From positions 1 through 14,384 of the forward strand of contig CADBQK010000057.1 of NCBI GenBank assembly GCA_902796775.1: a stretch of 14,384 nt of DNA, written 5' to 3'. The notes below the pieces were generated by a model. That model worked only from the letters and a program-made list of their open reading frames with translations, was not told where the DNA came from and made no database searches. Below, one piece after another: positions 5,699 to 12,660 of this stretch. A program made the translations under genes and the position numbers. The first letter of the stretch is position 1. Each line of letters begins with the position of its first letter. This DNA is from an uncultured Lachnospiraceae bacterium. GTDB taxonomy: Bacteria; Bacillota_A; Clostridia; Lachnospirales; Lachnospiraceae.

Positions 5699-7975
5699 AT
5701 GGAACAGGGGCTCAAGCTGTATGAGCATGCGGCGGCTATAGTTCAGGATTATCCTAATTCACATTCAATCAAATATACAACTACATCTGAAGAAGCTGAT
5801 GATTTGCTCCGTGAATTCAAGGAAAGATTTGCACCGGAGAAGTTAGCAGCTCTCCGAGATGATGAACTTTTGTCCTATATTTTCTTAACTACAGATGGAA
5901 GTAATAACAGCCTTTGTTATCATCTTGAATTCAATCCAAAGTTGAAAAAGGCCTTTGGTAGTATTTCAGGAGGTTCCTCTTTCAAGTATGGTCTATTTCA
6001 GCGCCAAGAAGATGGAAAATGGACAACGGGAGCACCCAAAACCCCTCAAGTGTTAACAGATACGGAAGCTTTAGCGCTTGGCAAGTCGATACGGGATAGT
6101 ATTGTCCAAGCTTGCGATATGATTCGGACGAGAGCTCTTGACTCAGTTGAAGATTATGAGAAGCTGGATGATGATTTAAATAGTATTATGGGGAAACTGG
6201 CCTCATATGCTTGGATTCAAAAATACTTCCATATGATATTTCAGGACAAGTTTGTTGGATGGTATGTGACCGATCTGCTGAGACATATGCTGTTTGGTTT
6301 TGGTATAATGCCAAGCTCAAAATACTATGGAATGAACGGACAGCTGAACCTCATAAAACGAAGGACAAGCTTTAATTCCCCGTGCTTTGGTGATATCTGT
6401 TATGCGCTATTTGGCGAAGTGCGGCATTTTTATAGATTGGGATCAACGGATGAAGCAGAGCATTATGCGGCGAAATGGTATGATAGAGGTATCGTTGCTA
6501 TTGGGTGGAAAAAGATAGGTGATCTGCTTAGCTATGTAAAAAACGGAGCAATAGACAAAGACAAGCTTAGTGATGCGTTGCTTGCGCATTACTATGGCGA
6601 TGATAAAAAAACCGCCTCCCGGAAAGCGGGAGAAATCAAAGCCTTCTATGAGACCTCCTCTACCTCTATATTCGTTGTTATGGACGGATCGCAGCTAATT
6701 GCTTTTGTTGATGGGCTGTCGCCCTATTTCTATGACGATAGCGAGAGCATGGCACATCAAAAATCCGGAACTTGGCATAAGACCTTTGAGGAATCCGATA
6801 GGCTACCAGAAGATGAAGGTTATCTAACAACATGCAATGAAATAAAAAAGCCAGAAAACCTCTTACTCCTCTACAGAAGGTATTATTGGCCTCAAGTATC
6901 CGATAGCAAAGAAACACCCAGCGCAGGAGCTAACTACACGCCAATCAAGTTCAATACAGGTTATTCATCACCCTTTGAAAGGAACAGAATACTATTCGGG
7001 GCCCCCGGAACGGGTAAAAGCTACACCGTAAATACAGAATCAAAAATGTTAGTTGGCAAAGATAATGAGGATGACTACGAACGTGTAACATTTCATCCAG
7101 ATTATTCCTATGCCCATTTTGTGGGGACATATAAGCCGGTACCGATAAAAGATAGTGCGGGGAATGAGACCATTACATATGCCTATGTTCCCGGGCCGTT
7201 CATGAGAATATATGTCAAGGCACTAAAAAATAGTCGCACTGATCATATCCGGCCTTTCCTTTTGATTATCGAGGAAATCAATCGAGCGAATGTAGCGGCA
7301 GTCTTTGGTGATGTATTCCAGCTTTTGGATCGGGATGACAGTGGAGTTAGCGAATACCCGATTCAAGCATCAGAAGATATCAAATTGTATCTTGCAAGAG
7401 AATTAGGCGGAAATCCAGAGGATTATGGGAAAATAAGGTTACCAGATAACATGTTCATATGGGCAACAATGAACAGCGCAGATCAGGGAGTATTTCCTAT
7501 GGATACCGCTTTCAAACGGCGCTGGGATTTTACTTATCTTGGAATTGATGATAGTGACGAGGGGATTCGAGGAAAATATGTGATATTGGGGGCTGATGGG
7601 AAGCAAAAAATAGAGTGGAACAAACTACGAAAAGCAATCAATCACTTCCTTGCACGAGAAAAGATTAACGAGGACAAACAGCTGGGGCCCTACTTTATCG
7701 GCCGTAGTATCGTTGTCCCTGAAACAGGGGATGAAATTGACCGAGAGAGATTTATTCGAGTTTTCAAGAGTAAGGTGATTATGTATCTGTTTGACGATGC
7801 AGCAAAACAAAAGAGGCCAAAGCTATTCGAAGGTTGCTTCCAGCACGATCAAACTCGGTATTCTGAAATCTGCAGGGAATTTGATGAAGCAGGAGTACTT
7901 ATCTTTAATCATGATATTCAGATCGAATGTGAACCTGAAGAGATACCTGGAGCTGGGTTTGAAGGCGAACACTAA
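5699..7975 (+). CDS. McrB-like AAA+ NTPase, motor subunit of the restriction complex
   Basis: A 758-aa motor that in McrBC-like systems translocates or senses DNA and activates a partner nuclease. The C-terminal AAA+ module has Walker A GAPGTGKS (434-441), Walker B LLIIEEINRA (521-530), the MNSADQG sensor at 591-597, equivalent to the MNTAD motif of the GTP-using McrB family, and an arginine cluster FKRRW (603-607). The N-terminal 430 residues are long: region about 20-140 resembles McrB N-terminal DNA-reading domains, and about 240-345 (YRLGSTDEAEHY, GIVAIGWKKIGDLL, IFVVMDGSQLIAF) looks like an EVE/PUA-type domain, which in other systems reads modified bases. Those two assignments are from pattern only. 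GAGGAGGG at 5684-5691 precedes the ATG; the nuclease gene starts 14 bases after its end. Nucleotide preference for GTP is inferred from family membership. Confidence 0.9.
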   Translation: MEQGLKLYEHAAAIVQDYPNSHSIKYTTTSEEADDLLREFKERFAPEKLAALRDDELLSYIFLTTDGSNNSLCYHLEFNPKLKKAFGSISGGSSFKYGLFQRQEDGKWTTGAPKTPQVLTDTEALALGKSIRDSIVQACDMIRTRALDSVEDYEKLDDDLNSIMGKLASYAWIQKYFHMIFQDKFVGWYVTDLLRHMLFGFGIMPSSKYYGMNGQLNLIKRRTSFNSPCFGDICYALFGEVRHFYRLGSTDEAEHYAAKWYDRGIVAIGWKKIGDLLSYVKNGAIDKDKLSDALLAHYYGDDKKTASRKAGEIKAFYETSSTSIFVVMDGSQLIAFVDGLSPYFYDDSESMAHQKSGTWHKTFEESDRLPEDEGYLTTCNEIKKPENLLLLYRRYYWPQVSDSKETPSAGANYTPIKFNTGYSSPFERNRILFGAPGTGKSYTVNTESKMLVGKDNEDDYERVTFHPDYSYAHFVGTYKPVPIKDSAGNETITYAYVPGPFMRIYVKALKNSRTDHIRPFLLIIEEINRANVAAVFGDVFQLLDRDDSGVSEYPIQASEDIKLYLARELGGNPEDYGKIRLPDNMFIWATMNSADQGVFPMDTAFKRRWDFTYLGIDDSDEGIRGKYVILGADGKQKIEWNKLRKAINHFLAREKINEDKQLGPYFIGRSIVVPETGDEIDRERFIRVFKSKVIMYLFDDAAKQKRPKLFEGCFQHDQTRYSEICREFDEAGVLIFNHDIQIECEPEEIPGAGFEGEH

Positions 7976-7989
7976 GGGGGTCGTGAATT

Positions 7990-8655
7990 ATGATCTCTGA
8001 ATTCGTTAGAGAGCAGAAGAGGTATTCGCAAAAAGAACTGTGCCGAATCTTGGAATGCTCTGAAGATAAAGCAGTACCGTTAATTCGTAAATTGAAGGAA
8101 TTCGGTGTTCTGAAAGCTGTTAGGGCGTCAGATTCTCAAAGGGATATGTCTGATCTGATTGATGAAGATATAGAAATCGCGGATGTCGAGGTTGGCGAAA
8201 ACGAATACCTGTATGTGTTTACGTTCGTTGGTGTTATTGTTGTTGCTGGCCGTGTCTTAAAATGCTATCCGAAGTATCTGCTGCATAACAACAAACCTAT
8301 AAATGAATTGCGGCAAGTGCTGAAAGTATTGGAAAAATATAATGCCAGTGAACAGATAGTACGATTCTTTAATGAAAGCAGTGAGAATAGCGCGTTCAAT
8401 CTTTTGGCAGTACTACTTTTTTTGCTGCAAGATTATTTTGAAAACGGCTTGTATAGTAACACGGAAGATGTAATTGAGAGCAACGGTTCGGGTGAAATAC
8501 TATGGGACAGAACGATTAATGAGACTTTTACTCTATTATCGAACAATCGCCCTTACTATACTGATTTGCAAACGAAAAGAAGGATTTCAGACGATTTTGA
8601 TTATTTCAAACTTCTTCACGAATGCATTCTTACAAGAGCATCTGAAGAATTATAG
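7990..8655 (+). CDS. N-terminal half of the LlaJI-family restriction endonuclease
   Basis: 221 residues, DNA-reading part of the nuclease. Residues 1-45 (REQKRYSQKELCRILECS..., LIRKLKEFGVL) look like a winged helix-turn-helix. The middle (YLYVFTFVGVIVVAGRVLKCYPKY, about 74-97) and FNLLAVLLFLLQDYFENG (136-153), then NGSGEILWDRTINETF (164-179), match what I remember of LlaJI-family proteins. No catalytic PD-(D/E)xK is present here, so alone it cannot cut. AAGGGGG lies 8 to 14 bases before the ATG, so translation starts well. It ends at TAG 8653-8655, where family members continue. If translated alone it may still bind DNA or the McrB-like motor and could act as an inactive partner. Confidence 0.7.
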   Translation: MISEFVREQKRYSQKELCRILECSEDKAVPLIRKLKEFGVLKAVRASDSQRDMSDLIDEDIEIADVEVGENEYLYVFTFVGVIVVAGRVLKCYPKYLLHNNKPINELRQVLKVLEKYNASEQIVRFFNESSENSAFNLLAVLLFLLQDYFENGLYSNTEDVIESNGSGEILWDRTINETFTLLSNNRPYYTDLQTKRRISDDFDYFKLLHECILTRASEEL

Positions 8656-8656
8656 G

Positions 8657-8686
8657 ATGCAGAACTTCTTGATTAATTTGAAATGA
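8657..8686 (+). other. Nine-codon mini-ORF bridging the two nuclease halves
   Basis: An ATG one base after the TAG stop of the first half opens a 9-codon frame (MQNFLINLK) whose TGA overlaps the ATG of the second half (ATGA at 8683-8686). This stop-start-stop-start chain could carry ribosomes across the two nonsense codons by termination-reinitiation. It may equally be chance in a decaying gene; no good ribosome site precedes either ATG. Confidence 0.25.
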
Positions 8687-9423
8687 TTGGAGTGGAACTC
8701 AGCGATGCCCAATTGGATGATTTTGGGAGCAAGGAATACATTCTCTATCGAATTGAACAAGAATTGAATACTCAGTTTAACACTCGAAAACAGTTGCTTC
8801 TCAAAACGATGTACGCATATATAGAGCATAACGGAAGTCTCTATGACACTGATTGCCTTTCGCTGTTCGGAACGAATAGTTTTAATCTGGTTTGGGAAAA
8901 AATCTGCGCTGATATCATGGATAACCAGCTCGAAGTTAAAATCGGGGCTCTCCGCTTGCCGGTGCCTCTGAAAACCAGCTACGACCCAAAGAAAAGATTG
9001 ATTGAGCTTATTGAAAAGCCATTGTGGTCTGCAACAAGAAAAACCGCGAATGACACATTGATTCCTGATTTAGTAACCATAAGCGGTAATTGTTTTTATA
9101 TTTTCGATGCAAAATACTATAACGCTCACCTCATTGAAGGGGATATACCAAGAGGACAGCCTGGAATCGAATCAGTCACGAAGCAGTATCTGTATCAGCT
9201 TGCATATCAGCGTTTCATTAATGATCACGGTTTTACGAGTGTAATTAATTGTTTCCTGTTACCTACCGAAAATGATGAGGTAGAAGACCGAGGTGAGGCA
9301 TCAATGGAGATGCTTTCAGCTCTGGGATTACAAAGTATCAAAGTTCGGTTTCTTCCTGCAAGTATGATTTATGAATACTATTTGTCAGGAAGACTAATGG
9401 ATCTATCTGTTTTGAAACTATAA
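8683..9423 (+). CDS. C-terminal catalytic half of the LlaJI-family restriction endonuclease
   Basis: 246 residues holding the likely nuclease centre. IPDL (127-130) and FDAKYY (141-146) form the PD-(D/E)xK pattern, with D129, D142 and K144 as metal and catalytic residues. GQPGIESVTKQYLYQLAY (158-175) supplies the helix with a conserved Q and K usual in this nuclease fold. The ATG at 8683 has no ribosome binding site of its own (upstream bases are TTAATTTGAA), and the sequence just before it, in the same frame, continues the family, so this ATG is probably an internal methionine of the original protein. Translation would depend on reinitiation. The gene ends 45 bases from the convergent polymerase gene, with no clear terminator between them. 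Confidence 0.7.
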   Translation: MIGVELSDAQLDDFGSKEYILYRIEQELNTQFNTRKQLLLKTMYAYIEHNGSLYDTDCLSLFGTNSFNLVWEKICADIMDNQLEVKIGALRLPVPLKTSYDPKKRLIELIEKPLWSATRKTANDTLIPDLVTISGNCFYIFDAKYYNAHLIEGDIPRGQPGIESVTKQYLYQLAYQRFINDHGFTSVINCFLLPTENDEVEDRGEASMEMLSALGLQSIKVRFLPASMIYEYYLSGRLMDLSVLKL

Positions 9424-9468
9424 TAGCAGTTCTTGTCATATAAAACAGTATCTTTTCTGCAAGTATTA

Positions 9469-11457
9469 TCAATCCTTCATGTAAAACCGGCACTCATATC
9501 CATCCGCCCTCAGCAACAGCCCTGGAATCCATGGCGGTGTCCTGCCCATCTGCTCACACACGGCATCCACGGATACGCCCGGGCTGCACTCGATAATCAG
9601 CTCGTCATGGACGCTGCCGACGATGAAGCAGTGGTGGAGGGTCCTCATGGCGTACGCCAGGATGTCCCGCGATACGGCCTGGACCAGGTTTTCCGTGACT
9701 TTCGGCCCATATGTTTCCAACCTTGTCCACTTCCCCAGGTTGATGCCCTCGTATGTCACGCAGTCGGTGCCGAACTTGTTCATCTCAATATGCGGTTTGA
9801 CGTAGGAGAGCCGTCTGCCTGATGGGAGATCGATGAAAAGCCTTCCGCTCTGGTAATAGAAGCGGAAACCGTGTGACCCGACAGATGTCTTAAAGGCGAC
9901 GGCCTTTTTGACCGCCGCGTCCACGTCCCACCAGAAGCGGGTGATGTGCGGGTTCGACTCGCGCCACGCAGCGACCAGCGGCTGGAGCTCATCCTCCTTC
10001 AATCCCATCTCAAGGGCGCCCATCGCCCGAAGCGCGCCAACGGAGCCACCGTAGCCGAGGGCAAGCTCGGCGATTTTTCCTTTCTGCCGCAGGTGGCTGT
10101 TCACGCCGTGCTTTTCAACGGGGACGCCGAACATCTGGGACGCAGACGCGCAGTAGATGTCTTTGCCTTCCTTGAAGACGTCAATCCGCCACTGCTCACC
10201 GGCGAGAAAACTGAGCACGCGCGCTTCAATGGCGCTGAAGTCGGCAACGACATATTTGTACCCGGGCTTCGGAATAAACGCCGTGCGGATCAGTTCGGAG
10301 AGGACATTGGGGATATTGTCGTACATCATCTGCAGGGCGTCAAAGTTCCCGTCACGGACGAGGTTGCGCGCCTCCTCCAGGTCGTCCATATGGTTCTGAG
10401 GGAGGTTTTGCAGCTGGATGATGCGGCCGGCCCACCGCCCGGTGCGGTTCGCGCCGTAGAACGCGAACATGCCCCTTGCGCGCCCATCGGCGCATACTGC
10501 GTTCTGCATGGCCCGGTACTTGCTGACGGACGCCTTGGCGAGCTGCTGGCGGCACGCCAGCACGTCCGCGACGTCCTCATCGGCAACGGGCATAATTTCC
10601 TTGACGGCCTTCTTATCCAGGGAGCCGGCTTCGATGCCCTTGTCAGAAAGCCAGCCCTTCATCTGTGTCACGCTGTTGGGGTTTTCAAGGCCGGTGCGGT
10701 CGTGCATCCTGCCCCGGAGCGATTCCTTTGTCCTGGCGTCAATCGCGATAGCCTGCTCAACCAGCGCCATGTCGACCAGGATGCCGCGGTCGTTGATTTC
10801 CTGGTCCAGATGGTATTCGTCCCACAGAAAGCCGGGAACGGGGAATTTCGCCAGCCGGGACTTTATGCCGAGCTCGACCTCGACATCGCGCCGGTTGTAT
10901 TTCTTGAACAGGTCCCATTTCTCCGGTTCATGGCAGGGCATGTTCCTGGTACGCCCGCCGTTCTTTTTCGTAGGCCTGCAGGGGACGCAGAAGTACTTGA
11001 TCAGATCGGCGCCTTCTTCCATCTTCTGCTCGTCCAGCCTCAGCACCGCTCCTACGCCTTTGAGGGAAAGCGGCAGGCCCATATACGCTCCCCAGATGCG
11101 GGAGCATTTCCATCCGGATGGATCGAGATAATTGCCTACGGAATCCTCCGGGATGCTGTAGCTGGCGAAATGCGCGGGGTGGTTTCGGCACAGCCAGGAG
11201 GAAAGGCAGATTCTCTCGAATTGCGCATTGTACGCCCACTTTTCAACGGATCCGTCCGTCAGCGCCGCGAGGACCTCCCCGGGAACTTCTTCACCGCAGG
11301 CGACATCCACCACCTGTACAGGCCCTTCGTTTACGGAATATGCGAAAAGCAATATCTCAAAATCGGGCGATTCGGCATACTTGTACACGCCGCATTTCGC
11401 CAGGTCTATGCTGGAATATGTCTCGAGGTCGATACTGAGCGTTTTGATTTTTTCCAT
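9469..11457 (-). CDS. Phage family A DNA polymerase with 3'-5' exonuclease
   Basis: A 662-aa replicative polymerase. N-terminal proofreading exonuclease: Exo I SIDLET (8-13, D10 and E12), Exo II AYNAQFE (75-81), Exo III YNRRDVEVE (187-195, D191). The family A polymerase domain has motif A VVADFSAIEARV (403-414, catalytic D406), motif B R457 to Y469 with K461 (RQKGKIAELALGY) and motif C VHDEL (616-620, D618). Length and order match phage polymerases of the DUF2815/DUF2800 module, and the C-terminus looks complete. The ATG at 11457 is preceded by GGAGG seven bases upstream; the frame extends 34 codons further, but that part lies in the hairpin spacer. It is the last gene of the minus-strand operon visible here and faces the restriction cassette tail to tail. 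The helicase and primase genes that usually follow in such phages are absent, suggesting the module was cut short at this point or rearranged. Confidence 0.93.
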   Translation of the reverse strand: MEKIKTLSIDLETYSSIDLAKCGVYKYAESPDFEILLFAYSVNEGPVQVVDVACGEEVPGEVLAALTDGSVEKWAYNAQFERICLSSWLCRNHPAHFASYSIPEDSVGNYLDPSGWKCSRIWGAYMGLPLSLKGVGAVLRLDEQKMEEGADLIKYFCVPCRPTKKNGGRTRNMPCHEPEKWDLFKKYNRRDVEVELGIKSRLAKFPVPGFLWDEYHLDQEINDRGILVDMALVEQAIAIDARTKESLRGRMHDRTGLENPNSVTQMKGWLSDKGIEAGSLDKKAVKEIMPVADEDVADVLACRQQLAKASVSKYRAMQNAVCADGRARGMFAFYGANRTGRWAGRIIQLQNLPQNHMDDLEEARNLVRDGNFDALQMMYDNIPNVLSELIRTAFIPKPGYKYVVADFSAIEARVLSFLAGEQWRIDVFKEGKDIYCASASQMFGVPVEKHGVNSHLRQKGKIAELALGYGGSVGALRAMGALEMGLKEDELQPLVAAWRESNPHITRFWWDVDAAVKKAVAFKTSVGSHGFRFYYQSGRLFIDLPSGRRLSYVKPHIEMNKFGTDCVTYEGINLGKWTRLETYGPKVTENLVQAVSRDILAYAMRTLHHCFIVGSVHDELIIECSPGVSVDAVCEQMGRTPPWIPGLLLRADGYECRFYMKD

Positions 11458-11481
11458 GTGCAGCCTCCGAACATAAAAGCC

Positions 11482-11508
11482 GGGGACGGCAGAACCGCCG
11501 CCGTCCCC
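11482..11508 (-). terminator. Hairpin between the 110-aa gene and the polymerase gene
   Basis: A perfect 9-bp G/C-rich stem (11482-11490 with 11500-11508) and a 9-base loop. On the minus strand it lies about ten bases after the stop codon of the 110-aa gene and is followed by GGCTTTTATG, a short T run, then the polymerase ribosome site. It may be a weak terminator or an mRNA-stabilising element lowering polymerase expression. Confidence 0.5.
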
Positions 11509-11518
11509 TGTAACCGTT

Positions 11519-11851
11519 TCAGTCTTCCACATCGTTTGCCTGGTCGTTGGTGGCTTCATACGCGAAAGCCAGCGCCCTCAGTATCGCATTCAGACCGCCA
11601 TCGCCGCAGCACGCGATCTCGAACCCCGCCATCTGTCCGTTATCGTTCCGTACAGGCTCGAAATGGAAATCACCATGATTGACGACGAAACTCACATAGG
11701 TGCGCCCTCCGGCTCCGCGGTGAGGGCTTCCCATGAAGCCAGTTGTTCCAGCTTCGACTGTCATTCCCGTCAGGGGTTCGGTGATATCCCTGCTGAACGT
11801 ATCGATGATTTTGCCGTTGATCTTACGTTCGCCTTCCTTAATCGCAAACAT
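11519..11851 (-). CDS. 110-aa phage protein of unknown function
   Basis: I do not recognise a family. The protein has an N-terminal mixed part with Gly-rich turns (GTTGFMGSPHRGAGGRTYVSF, about 35-55), a segment that looks like alternating strands (YVSFVVNHGDFHFEPV), and a C-terminal helix ALAFAYEATN with an acidic end. No signal peptide or membrane segment is visible. Its ATG overlaps the last 14 bases of the small membrane protein gene upstream, so it is probably translated by coupling, consistent with the weak ribosome site. It lies inside the replication operon between the DNA-binding protein and the polymerase, which suggests an early phage role. Confidence 0.75.
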   Translation of the reverse strand: MFAIKEGERKINGKIIDTFSRDITEPLTGMTVEAGTTGFMGSPHRGAGGRTYVSFVVNHGDFHFEPVRNDNGQMAGFEIACCGDGGLNAILRALAFAYEATNDQANDVED

Positions 11852-12026
11852 CGGTCTGCTGCTTCTCCTTCTTCCTGTCGCGGCGCTTCTTCACCTTCTT
11901 CACGATCCAGCTGGCGAGGGAGTAGATGATATAGCCGTAAGACAAAACCATCATACCCAGCATAAAGCCGAACGCCCCGTGAACGACCAGTTCCTTGATA
12001 TGCTCGTAAGCAAAGAATTCTTCCAT
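11838..12026 (-). CDS. Small single-pass membrane protein
   Basis: 62 residues: an N-terminal acidic stretch (MEEFFAYEHIKEL), a hydrophobic segment at about 18-42 (FGFMLGMMVLSYGYIIYSLASWIV), then a strongly basic tail (KKVKKRRDRKKEK, about 43-55). By the positive-inside rule the tail is cytoplasmic and the N-terminus outside. The ATG is preceded by AAAGAGGA at five bases. No family known to me; phage early operons often carry such small membrane proteins, sometimes to exclude other phages, but nothing here shows that. It overlaps the 110-aa gene. Confidence 0.75.
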   Translation of the reverse strand: MEEFFAYEHIKELVVHGAFGFMLGMMVLSYGYIIYSLASWIVKKVKKRRDRKKEKQQTDVCD

Positions 12027-12042
12027 AATGTCCTCTCTTTCC

Positions 12043-12076
12043 GGGCGGCGGGTCCATAACGGGATACCCGCCGCCC
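12043..12076 (-). repeat. Long perfect hairpin between the DUF2815 and membrane protein genes
   Basis: Eleven-bp perfect inverted repeat (12043-12053 with 12066-12076) around a 12-base loop. On the operon strand it sits ten bases after the DUF2815 stop and immediately before the next ribosome site, with no T run. On the opposite strand it is followed by ATTTTTG, so it could terminate antisense transcripts. It could also block mRNA decay or lower translation of the membrane protein. Confidence 0.6.
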
Positions 12077-12086
12077 ATTTTTGCCA

Positions 12087-12647
12087 TTAGTCCAGAAAGT
12101 CCTCGTCATCGCCGGTGTCGAAGTCGTCCTCGGCGCGGGACTTGCCGCCCAGCGGGGTGCCGTCCACGATCTTCTGCAGGTTGTTCAGCCCGCAGGCGAT
12201 GCCGCGGTTGCCGTTTACGTTGTAGGCGTACAGGTTGATGGAGGCGCGGCCCTTGACGCCGCTGTACATCTCGGAGCGGGTCAGGATGGGCTGGCGGTCA
12301 GCGTCCACGATGCCAGGCGCGGAGTCGGAATTGGCGTTGATGAACCAGCAGCCCTTGTAGTTCTCGTCATCCGGGCGGTCGGCGTCGCCGTCGCGCAGCG
12401 GGGTGCGAAGGGTGGACAGCGCGGGGACGGACTTGCCGTTGCCCTTCAGCTTGCCCTGGCCCTCATCGTAGGCCGCCTGGATGGCGGCGCGGATGCGCTC
12501 GACCGTCCTGGTGTCGGACTTCGGGATGATCAGGGACACGGAGAATTTGGGCTTGCCGCCCTCGATCGCCTTAGGCTCCCAGCAGTTGAGGTAGCTGAAG
12601 GTGCAGACGCCGGTGATGACCTTGGTGGGATTAACGTACTTTGCCAT
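12087..12647 (-). CDS. DUF2815 phage single-stranded DNA-binding protein
   Basis: A 186-aa protein of the DUF2815 family, considered a Gp2.5/SSB-like single-stranded DNA-binding protein of Firmicutes phages. Visible features: the typical opening VITGVCTFSYLNCWEPK, KFSVSLIIPKSD (about 35-46), a KGCWFINANS strand, SEMYSGVKGRASINLYAYN (about 124-142), and a strongly acidic tail ending EDDFDTGDDEDFLD, as in SSB proteins that recruit partners through an acidic tip. It likely coats single-stranded DNA during replication and works with the polymerase 630 bases downstream. I chose the ATG at 12647 because AGGAG stands eight bases ahead; an upstream ATG seven codons earlier would overlap the preceding gene and lacks a site. 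Confidence 0.88.
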   Translation of the reverse strand: MAKYVNPTKVITGVCTFSYLNCWEPKAIEGGKPKFSVSLIIPKSDTRTVERIRAAIQAAYDEGQGKLKGNGKSVPALSTLRTPLRDGDADRPDDENYKGCWFINANSDSAPGIVDADRQPILTRSEMYSGVKGRASINLYAYNVNGNRGIACGLNNLQKIVDGTPLGGKSRAEDDFDTGDDEDFLD

Positions 12648-12660
12648 AGTGATATCTCCT

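Larger units (their letters stand above)
7990..9423 (+). pseudogene. LlaJI-family restriction endonuclease gene interrupted by two in-frame stops
   Basis: Read as one frame, this is a 477-codon LlaJI-family nuclease, the expected cutting partner of the McrB-like motor just upstream. The halves 7990-8655 and 8683-9423 are in the same frame. Between them a TAG (8653, codon 222) and a TAA (8674, codon 229) flank six codons (DAELLD) that fit the family, and FE plus the second half continue it without a gap. Single base changes such as CAG or AAG to TAG and TTA to TAA would explain both. The other genes of the window use all three stops normally, so stop-codon reassignment is unlikely. Consequence if true: no full-length nuclease, and the two methylases become orphans. 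A functional two-piece nuclease remains possible. A sequencing error would have to hit two close positions. Confidence 0.7.

Noticed and set aside
8653..8676. Reassigned stop codons (TAG and TAA read as an amino acid)
   Set aside because: Genes around it end normally with TAA, TAG or TGA near the expected length, so an alternative code is unlikely.
8474..8686. 70-codon overlapping frame across the end of the first nuclease half, as evidence for a frameshift
   Set aside because: The two nuclease halves are already in the same frame, so no frameshift is needed; only its last nine codons are of interest as a possible reinitiation bridge.
9946..11682. Long plus-strand open frame of 578 codons opposite the polymerase gene
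   Set aside because: It is the antisense shadow of a clear family A polymerase in G/C-rich DNA; the protein has no motif and is rich in Arg, Pro and Ala, and no ribosome site precedes it.
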